A DNA stretch of 11,730 nucleotides from Betaproteobacteria bacterium (GTDB lineage Bacteria; Pseudomonadota; Gammaproteobacteria; Burkholderiales; SG8-41). Shown in pieces: positions 6,955 to 11,730 of this stretch. Positions within the stretch are counted from its first letter, which is position 1; every line of letters starts with the position of its first letter. Location: the NCBI GenBank assembly GCA_021300125.1, contig JAJTHX010000062.1, positions 1 through 11,730 on the forward strand, read 5' to 3'. A program made the translations under genes and the position numbers. The notes beneath the pieces were generated by a model. That model searched no databases and had not been told where the DNA came from. It saw only the letters and a list, made by a program, of their open reading frames with translations.

Positions 6955-8673
6955 TTACCAGCCCAGCACATAGGCCGGGCGCCGCGGATCGGCCCCGCCG
7001 TGCAGCACGCCGTTGCGGAAATCCCTGACGATGGTGCAGACCGATCCCGCGGTGGATGTCATGTCCTCCCACCAGTAGACATCGTGGCCCATCGCGGCCA
7101 ATGCCCTGCCGGTGGCTTCGCCCATCGCAGGTTCGAGATTGAGCCGCGCCGGGAAATACTCGTGCGGCTCGAACGAGCCCGGAAAGCTGTAACTGGCGAA
7201 GCGCGGGGCTTCCACCGCATCCTGCACCGCCATGCCGAAGACCTGGATGTTCAGGAAAACCTGGATCATCGCCTGCACCTGGACATCGCCGCCCGGCGTG
7301 CCGAAGGGCATGTACGCCTTGCCGCCCTTGAGCGCCAGCGCCGGATTCGGCGTCAGGCGCGGCCGCTTGCCCGGCGCCACTGACGAGGGATGCGAAGGGT
7401 CGGACCAGGACTGGGTGCCGCGGCCCGAACACAGGATGCCGACACCGGGGATGATCGGTGTCTTGTCGGAGCCGTCAGACGGCGTGGCCGAGAAGGCATT
7501 GCCATGGCGGTCCATCACGCACAGGTACGAGGTGTCGCCGGGCTTGGGTCCTTCGTGCAGCGTCGGAGGCGGCACACAGATGTTGCCAACCTCGCGCAGT
7601 GTTTTCGGATCGCCGGCCTGTGGCATGCCCGGGCAGGCGCGGTCACGGATCAGCGTGCGCCGCCAGTCGGCATAGCGCTGCGACATCAGCCCCGCCATCG
7701 GCACCTTGACGAACTTCGGGTCACCGAAATACTGGTGGCGGTCGGCATAGGCCAGCTTCAGCGCTTCGACCAGGGTGTGGATGTAGCGCGGCGAGTTGTG
7801 TCCCATCGCCTTGAGATCGAATCCCTTGAGGATGTTCAGCGCCAGGGGCAGCGTCGGCCCCTGCGACCACGGTCCGCAGGCATGCAGCTCGAGATCGTCG
7901 AAGCGTGATTTGACGGTGGGTTCGAAATTGACCTTGAAGTTGGCGAAATCGCTGTAGCGCATCAGACCGCCCTGCTTCTCGATCCAGGCGGTGACGGTTT
8001 GGGCGATGTCGCCCTTGTAGAAGGCATCACGCGCCGCCTGCAATCCCGCCCTGCGCCCCCCGCGGCGCGCCCCCCGACGCTCCTCGTCAGCCATGTACTG
8101 CAGGGTCTTTGCGAGGTCGGACTGCACGAATACCTGCCCCACCTGCGGCGGCTTGCCCCCGGGCAGGAACACTTTCCTGCTCGACGGCCAGCGAGCATAC
8201 ATGTCGACGCGCTCGCGGATGAACTTCGACATCATCGGGTGCATCGGGAAGCCTTCCCGCGCGAACCGGATCGCGGCGGACGCGACTTCGCTGAAGCTCA
8301 TGGTGCCGAAGCGCGACAGCGCGGTAATCCAGGCATCCGGCGCCGCCGGAACCACGCAACGCAGCACCCCTTGGGGAATCTTGCCGCCATGGTGCTTGAG
8401 GAAATAATCCGGTGTCACCGCGGCCGGCCACACACCGAGGCCGTCAATCGAATGCACCTTTCGGTCTTTGGCCGTGTAAATGATCTGGGGCGCCACGCCG
8501 CCGATGTTGACCTTGTCGGTCTGCAGCACACCGATGGCAAGCCCCGCCGCCACACCGGCATCAATAGCATTGCCGCCGGCTTCGAGAATTTCGAATGCGG
8601 CGTGCGCTGCGAGATAGTGCCCCGCCGCCACGACATGGCGGGTACCCATGATGGTCATGCGCTTGCTGGCCAC
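6955..8673 (-). CDS. Gamma-glutamyltransferase family protein (Ntn-type amidohydrolase)
   Basis: This encodes 572 residues, near the usual 530-580. Family blocks include EAGGNAIDAGVAAGLA (31-46), GVLRCVVPAAPDAW (102-115), EALKLAYADRHQYFGDP (303-319), the nucleophile region GDTSYLCVMDRHGNAFSATPSD (379-400), TPNPAL (441-446), FGTPGGD (457-463) and ADPRRP (561-566). T381 is the predicted nucleophile after self-cleavage into large and small subunits. It is followed by S-Y rather than the T-H of the E. coli enzyme, as in the divergent GGT-like hydrolases. No signal peptide is visible, so unlike classical GGT it probably acts in the cytoplasm. The start is GTG with TTGAGG eight bases upstream; an internal ATG at 8658 is less well supported. 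Residues 199-210 are Arg/Gly-rich and are encoded between two C6 tracts. It is probably the first gene of the operon. The role is likely hydrolysis of a gamma-glutamyl or related amide; the substrate is unknown. Confidence 0.9.
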   Translation of the reverse strand: MASKRMTIMGTRHVVAAGHYLAAHAAFEILEAGGNAIDAGVAAGLAIGVLQTDKVNIGGVAPQIIYTAKDRKVHSIDGLGVWPAAVTPDYFLKHHGGKIPQGVLRCVVPAAPDAWITALSRFGTMSFSEVASAAIRFAREGFPMHPMMSKFIRERVDMYARWPSSRKVFLPGGKPPQVGQVFVQSDLAKTLQYMADEERRGARRGGRRAGLQAARDAFYKGDIAQTVTAWIEKQGGLMRYSDFANFKVNFEPTVKSRFDDLELHACGPWSQGPTLPLALNILKGFDLKAMGHNSPRYIHTLVEALKLAYADRHQYFGDPKFVKVPMAGLMSQRYADWRRTLIRDRACPGMPQAGDPKTLREVGNICVPPPTLHEGPKPGDTSYLCVMDRHGNAFSATPSDGSDKTPIIPGVGILCSGRGTQSWSDPSHPSSVAPGKRPRLTPNPALALKGGKAYMPFGTPGGDVQVQAMIQVFLNIQVFGMAVQDAVEAPRFASYSFPGSFEPHEYFPARLNLEPAMGEATGRALAAMGHDVYWWEDMTSTAGSVCTIVRDFRNGVLHGGADPRRPAYVLGW

Positions 8674-8852
8674 GATATGAACCTCAAGAAAGCGAAACCC
8701 TGCAGACCGCGCGCGGCATCAACACCGCAGAGACATTGAGCTCGGCTTGAACGATAGCAGCATCATCCGCGCAACGCTACGCTGTATCCACATCACGATA
8801 CAAGTTAGCACGATGAAACCACGCTTGCGCCAATTCCCCTTCCGTCATGCGC
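8674..8852. promoter_or_regulatory. Intergenic leader of the GGT-led operon
   Basis: This stretch of about 180 bases between the tcuB terminator and the GGT-like GTG start contains no convincing coding sequence. It must hold the promoter for the long minus-strand operon, because a strong terminator lies directly upstream. A weak extended -10 candidate (TGC followed by TATCGT, box at plus 8751-8756) has no good -35 partner. The clear element is the dyad at 8783-8802, described separately. The promoter position itself is not resolved. Confidence 0.4.
8783..8802. promoter_or_regulatory. Operator-like inverted repeat TGTATC-N8-GATACA
   Basis: Two perfect 6-base arms, TGTATC (8783-8788) and GATACA (8797-8802), are separated by eight bases. 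The arm spacing places the half-sites about 1.4 turns apart centre to centre, a plausible site for a dimeric repressor or activator. It lies 110 bases upstream of the GGT-like start. The spacing does not match the LysR T-N11-A pattern. The cognate regulator is not in the window. Confidence 0.45.
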
Positions 8853-8879
8853 AAAAAAAGGGCCGCTGCGGCGGCCCTT
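8853..8879 (-). terminator. Rho-independent terminator of tcuAB
   Basis: Bases 8858-8866 pair with 8871-8879 as a perfect 9-bp GC-rich stem with a 4-base loop (8867-8870). On the minus strand the stem runs into seven consecutive T (8859-8853), two of which overlap the stem base. The hairpin begins 25 bases after the tcuB stop. On the plus strand no T run follows, so it works in one direction only. Confidence 0.9.
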
Positions 8880-8904
8880 CGTAAAACTGCGGGGTTGCTG
8901 TGAT

Positions 8905-10053
8905 TTATTCGGGCGCGACACCCGGCACCGGACGCCGCCGCTCGACATGCCAGCGCACCAGCGCCATCAGCCGGTACATGCCGTGCACGAACTTGCCGTA
9001 GGGCATGGTCAGGAACAGCGCCAGCACGAAACCGAGGTGGATCGCCAGCCAGGTACCCATCGCACCGGTTTCACGCCAGATCATCAGGCCGAGGCCGGTG
9101 AGGCTGATCATGAACAGCAGCACCAGCAGGCCTGCATCCATGCCGGTCTGGTCGGTGGCGGCGAGCTGCGGGTCACGCTTCGTTTTCAGATACAGCAATC
9201 CAGCCGGGCCAATGAGCAGACCGATGCCGCCGAGGGTGCCAAAAATCTTCGGCAGGCTGAGATAAGGATACGGCGCGGGGTAATCCAGCAGGTAGTGATA
9301 AACCGTGGCGGTGCTGGTCGAGGCCAGGCACAGCATGAAGCCGTAAAAGGTGAAGTGGTGGAACACCCTGCGCACCAGTGACTTCTGCTCGTTGGGGTAG
9401 GTGCAGCCTTCCTGCTCAACGCCACCACCAAGGTTTTTCAGCGTAAAGGCATCGTGCAGCCCTTCGGCCAGCGGCTTCTTGAAGAAATCCGCCAGCTCCT
9501 CACCCATGTAGGGCCAGAACCGGATGAAACCCATGAACAATGAGAACATCGCGAACAGGAACACCGCGCCAAACATGCCCGCCATCAGGTTATGCGGCAT
9601 CAGGGCATAAAAAGAGCCCTGCTCCACGCTGTGCGCCGCGAAAAAGCGCTCCGGATTGGTCAGCGCACCGGCCACCCAGAACAGCAGCGCAATGCTGAAG
9701 GCCGAAATCAGGCTCACCGCGACGCCGTTGTTGTTGTAGAGCTTGCCGAGCGCCGACGGCCAGGCGTACTGGCGGTAGGTCTCGCCGCGCACCTTGGCCA
9801 TCAGCCGCGGCACGTTGACCTGGAACTCGTGCGGCGGCGCGAACTGGCAGGAATAAAGGCAGGAGCCGCAGTTGTGGCAGAGGTTGCCGAGGTAATGCAC
9901 GTCGTTCTCGGTGAATTCCAGGCGGCGCGCCATTGCCGGGAACATCGAGCAGAAACCCTCGCAATAACGGCAGGCATTGCACACCCGCAGCACGCGCTGC
10001 GCGTCCTCGATCAGCTCCTCGAGCTTCATCGGTTTGTCTTCAGCCGCGTACAT
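8905..10053 (-). CDS. tcuB: Tricarballylate utilization protein TcuB (4Fe-4S / membrane haem-type electron transfer protein)
   Basis: This encodes 382 residues, matching TcuB/CitB (about 380). The N-terminal cytoplasmic part holds two ferredoxin-like clusters: C25-x2-C28-x2-C31-x3-C35 and C59-x2-C62-x2-C65-x3-C69. About six membrane segments follow, near 110-131, 155-179, 233-255, 271-289, 308-326 and 334-350. Histidines in or near the helices (H232, H233, H253, H339, H357) could ligate haem. In Salmonella, TcuB reoxidises the FADH2 of TcuA and passes electrons to the membrane quinone pool. ATG 10053 is preferred over ATG 10029 because GGAGG stands nine bases upstream of it, while the later ATG has no good site. 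The gene overlaps tcuA by 14 bases and is followed by a strong terminator, so it ends this transcript. No tcuC-type transporter follows. Confidence 0.93.
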   Translation of the reverse strand: MYAAEDKPMKLEELIEDAQRVLRVCNACRYCEGFCSMFPAMARRLEFTENDVHYLGNLCHNCGSCLYSCQFAPPHEFQVNVPRLMAKVRGETYRQYAWPSALGKLYNNNGVAVSLISAFSIALLFWVAGALTNPERFFAAHSVEQGSFYALMPHNLMAGMFGAVFLFAMFSLFMGFIRFWPYMGEELADFFKKPLAEGLHDAFTLKNLGGGVEQEGCTYPNEQKSLVRRVFHHFTFYGFMLCLASTSTATVYHYLLDYPAPYPYLSLPKIFGTLGGIGLLIGPAGLLYLKTKRDPQLAATDQTGMDAGLLVLLFMISLTGLGLMIWRETGAMGTWLAIHLGFVLALFLTMPYGKFVHGMYRLMALVRWHVERRRPVPGVAPE

Positions 10054-11440
10054 GTTTCGCCGCCTCCTCGCCCGCGATGCGCCCGAACACGGTGCCGATG
10101 GACATGCCGATGCCCGCCAGGTACCCCTTGCCCAATACGTTGCCTGCCATGATTTCTCCGGCTGCGAAGATGTTTTTGCAGGGCTTGTCGTCCTGCAGGA
10201 TCATCCGCGACTTGTCGTCCACGGTGACCCCGAGATAAGTGAAGGTGATGCCGGGACGCAGCGGGTAGCCGAAGAACGGCGCGGTGTCGATTTTCTGCGC
10301 CCAGTGGGTCTTCGGCGGCGTCAACTCAATGGTCGCGCAGTCATCCTGGATGGTGTGGTCGAAGGTGCCCCCCGGACGCACCGCGGCATTGAATTCGGCC
10401 ACGGTTTTTTCCAGGGCGTCCGGATCAATCTCCAGCTTCTGCGCCAGTTCACGCAGGGTCTTGGCGCGGATCGGCGGATACACCGGCGGCATGAACTTGC
10501 CCATGACCTTGGCATCAACGATCGAATAGCCGATCTGGTCGGGCTGCCCCGCCACCAGGCGCCCCCAGATCGCATAGCGCTTAGGCCAGAAATCCTCACC
10601 TTCGTCGTAGAAACGCTGCGCGTTCTTGTTGACAACGATGCCCAGCGACACCGCGTCGACGCGGGTGATGATGCCGCCATCGTATTTGGGCGAGCGCGCG
10701 TCGATCGCCACGCAATGGCCCTGCAGCGGATCGCTGATCTGCTTGGCGCCCTTGGCCAGCAGCACTTTCAGGATGTCACCGCGGTTGTACGGCGTGCCGC
10801 GGACCAGGAAGTTCTTCGCCGCGGCACCCCAGGCCTCTTCCAGCCATTCAAGGTTGGCCTGGAAGCCGCCGCAGGCCACCACCACGGCCTTGGCGCGCAC
10901 CTGGTGGGTGGCACCCCCGTGGGTGAACGTGGCCGACTTGAAGGTGTCGCCCTCGATTTCGATGTCGGTGACCTTGGCTTCGTAGTGGATCGACACGCCG
11001 AGGCGCTCGGCCGAATCATAGTAGGCGTTGACCAGCGCCTTGCCGCCGCCGAGGAAAAAGGCGTTGGTGCGCGACAGGTGCAGCGTGCCGCCCAGGGGCG
11101 GCTGGAAACGCACGCCGTGCTTGACCATCCACGGCCGGCAGCTCGAGGTGTGCTTGAGCATCATCCGCGCCAGCTTCTCGTTGGTGAGGCCGCCGGTGAC
11201 CTTGAGCAGGTCCTGCCAGTATTCCTCCTCGGGATAGGTCTCGAGCAGGATGTCCTGCGGCTCTTCGTGCATGCAGCGCAGGTTGCGGGTATGGCGGCTG
11301 TTGCCGCCGCGATAGGGCTTGGGCGCGCCTTCGAGCAGGATCACGCTGCAGCCGGCTTCACGCGCCATCAGCGCCGCGCACAGCGCCGCATTGCCGCCGC
11401 CGACGACAAGCAAATCCCAAGTCTTGTTGGTATCCAGCAT
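10040..11440 (-). CDS. tcuA: FAD-dependent tricarballylate dehydrogenase TcuA
   Basis: This encodes 466 residues, the length of TcuA. DLLVVGGGNAALCAAL (9-24) is the FAD-binding Rossmann motif ending in E37, and YRGGNSRHTRNLR follows, typical of TcuA. The middle has AVVVACGGFQANLEWL. The C-terminus has YPLRPGITFTYLGVTVD and then NIFAAGEIMAGNVLGKGYLAGIGMSIGTVFGR, the fumarate-reductase/succinate-dehydrogenase-type flavoprotein closing region. In Salmonella, TcuA oxidises tricarballylate (a citrate analogue that inhibits aconitase) to cis-aconitate, which then enters the TCA cycle. It is cytoplasmic and works with membrane-bound TcuB, which overlaps it by 14 bases. The Shine-Dalgarno site is weak (CGGAG is far upstream). 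The start at 11440 fits the homologues, which begin just ahead of the Rossmann strand. A related 3-ketosteroid-dehydrogenase or fumarate-reductase-like activity is less likely given the TcuB partner. Confidence 0.92.
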   Translation of the reverse strand: MLDTNKTWDLLVVGGGNAALCAALMAREAGCSVILLEGAPKPYRGGNSRHTRNLRCMHEEPQDILLETYPEEEYWQDLLKVTGGLTNEKLARMMLKHTSSCRPWMVKHGVRFQPPLGGTLHLSRTNAFFLGGGKALVNAYYDSAERLGVSIHYEAKVTDIEIEGDTFKSATFTHGGATHQVRAKAVVVACGGFQANLEWLEEAWGAAAKNFLVRGTPYNRGDILKVLLAKGAKQISDPLQGHCVAIDARSPKYDGGIITRVDAVSLGIVVNKNAQRFYDEGEDFWPKRYAIWGRLVAGQPDQIGYSIVDAKVMGKFMPPVYPPIRAKTLRELAQKLEIDPDALEKTVAEFNAAVRPGGTFDHTIQDDCATIELTPPKTHWAQKIDTAPFFGYPLRPGITFTYLGVTVDDKSRMILQDDKPCKNIFAAGEIMAGNVLGKGYLAGIGMSIGTVFGRIAGEEAAKHVRG

Positions 11441-11468
11441 GGACAGGGCTTTCGACTCCGGAAAAACG

Positions 11469-11487
11469 ATCGCGGATTATATCGCGG
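11469..11487 (-). promoter_or_regulatory. Candidate tcuAB promoter (-10 TATAAT) flanked by ATCGCGG direct repeats
   Basis: On the minus strand a perfect TATAAT occupies 11481-11476, 35 bases before the tcuA start, so a transcript would have a leader of about 30 bases. The hexamer about 17 bases upstream is a poor -35, so an activator would probably be needed. ATCGCGG occurs twice on the plus strand, at 11469-11475 and 11481-11487, a 12-base period bracketing the -10 box. Confidence 0.4.
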
Positions 11488-11511
11488 CCGCACCGCCCTG
11501 CCCTCCGGCGC

Positions 11512-11730
11512 TCACATCTTGAACAGCTCTTCCACGGCTGGCCGGCGCGGAATCCGGCCCTGTTGGTACGCATAGTGGATGATCAGCTCCAGGCCGGGTC
11601 GCAGGGCCTCGATGCCGGAGCGGATGTTGCCGGCGCCCGGCATCGCGGCCGCGCGCTCCGCGCTGTGCCCGAGCAATTCCAGCAGCGTCGCGCCGATCCA
11701 GGGCTCGCGCTGCATCAGGTCGCGGTGCAC
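11512..11730 (-). CDS. C-terminal part of an unidentified protein, possibly dihydroxyphthalate-decarboxylase/ABC-binding-protein-like (5' end beyond window)
   Basis: Seventy-two residues are visible up to the TGA at 11512, and the frame is open to the window edge. The GTG at the edge cannot be taken as the start. The tail pattern (R-x-G-I-E-A-L-R, then L-E-L-I-I-H-Y-A-Y-Q-Q-G-R-I-P-R-R, then V-E-E-L-F) resembles the C-termini of the 4,5-dihydroxyphthalate decarboxylase-like family, which share the periplasmic-binding-protein fold and are often annotated as ABC substrate-binding proteins. This is a resemblance of short pattern only. It does not look like the LysR-type regulator TcuR that stands next to tcuA in Salmonella. 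The 71-base gap to tcuA has no visible terminator, so read-through into tcuAB is possible. Confidence 0.5.
   Translation of the reverse strand: MHRDLMQREPWIGATLLELLGHSAERAAAMPGAGNIRSGIEALRPGLELIIHYAYQQGRIPRRPAVEELFKM

Larger units (their letters stand above)
1..8673 (-). other. Predicted operon: GGT-like, Bug/TctC, DadA-like, MmgE/PrpD, Bug/TctC, HcnC/A/B-like
   Basis: Eight same-strand genes are separated by +35, +7, +2, +16, +8, -20 and -1 bases. No internal terminator is visible, and there is a terminator just upstream of the first gene. This spacing supports a single transcript starting in the 8674-8852 leader and continuing beyond the window edge. Confidence 0.75.

Noticed and set aside
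5864..7432. A 522-residue minus-strand open frame spanning the binding-protein gene and the end of the GGT-like gene
   Set aside because: Only its middle part, from 6919 to the C8 run, encodes a recognisable protein (Bug signal peptide). The rest is out-of-frame shadow of the two neighbouring genes, kept open by high GC.
8853..8879. The terminator acting on both strands
   Set aside because: There is a T run only on the minus-strand side; on the plus strand the stem is followed by mixed sequence, and no plus-strand gene needs terminating.
9977..11575. A 532-residue plus-strand open frame
   Set aside because: It lies antisense to tcuA, is rich in His/Arg/Ala/Gly as expected of a GC-rich antisense frame, and shows no domain. 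tcuA on the other strand is unmistakable.
1..11730. CRISPR arrays, tRNA or rRNA genes, insertion sequences or phage genes
   Set aside because: I saw no regularly spaced repeats, tRNA-like cloverleaf, transposase or terminal inverted repeats in the window.

Overview
The window comes from a GC-rich proteobacterium, most likely a betaproteobacterium of the Burkholderiales (Bordetella / Achromobacter / Variovorax-like). The reasons are the high GC, the use of GTG and TTG starts, and two different periplasmic binding proteins of the Bug/TctC family, which is hugely expanded in that order. This placement is inferred from gene content, not from a marker gene. Every gene I can support lies on the minus strand, so the window reads from high to low coordinates.

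Region 1 (11730 to about 8853) starts with the C-terminus of a gene cut by the window edge, possibly a dihydroxyphthalate-decarboxylase/ABC-binding-protein-like fold. After a 71-base gap with a perfect TATAAT box comes a two-gene unit, tcuA-tcuB. These encode the FAD-dependent tricarballylate dehydrogenase and its iron-sulfur membrane partner. A strong rho-independent terminator closes the unit (8853-8879). Neither tcuC (transporter) nor tcuR (regulator) is in view.

Region 2 (8673 to 1, running off the edge) looks like one long operon of at least eight tightly packed genes. It follows a leader of about 180 bases carrying a perfect TGTATC-N8-GATACA dyad. The order is: gamma-glutamyltransferase-family amidohydrolase; Bug/TctC binding protein (frameshifted at a C8 run); DadA-like FAD amine/amino-acid dehydrogenase; MmgE/PrpD-family protein; second Bug/TctC binding protein; then three genes that together resemble the heterotrimeric HcnABC / opine-oxidase (OoxA-OoxB) / D-hydroxyproline-dehydrogenase enzymes. 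Those three are a DAO-fold subunit, a 98-residue [2Fe-2S] subunit, and an FAD/NAD(P)-type subunit truncated by the edge. Gaps are from -20 to +35 bases, with a TGATG stop/start overlap between the last two.

Taken together, region 2 reads as a capture-and-degrade pathway for an organic acid carrying a C-N bond: binding proteins for a carboxylate, an amidohydrolase for gamma-glutamyl or other amide bonds, two separate flavin systems that oxidise C-N bonds, and a PrpD-fold enzyme (a family that includes 2-methylcitrate dehydratase and iminodisuccinate epimerase). The substrate is unknown; an opine-like or aminopolycarboxylate compound is my inference. The neighbouring tcuAB genes fit a local theme of di- and tricarboxylate use.
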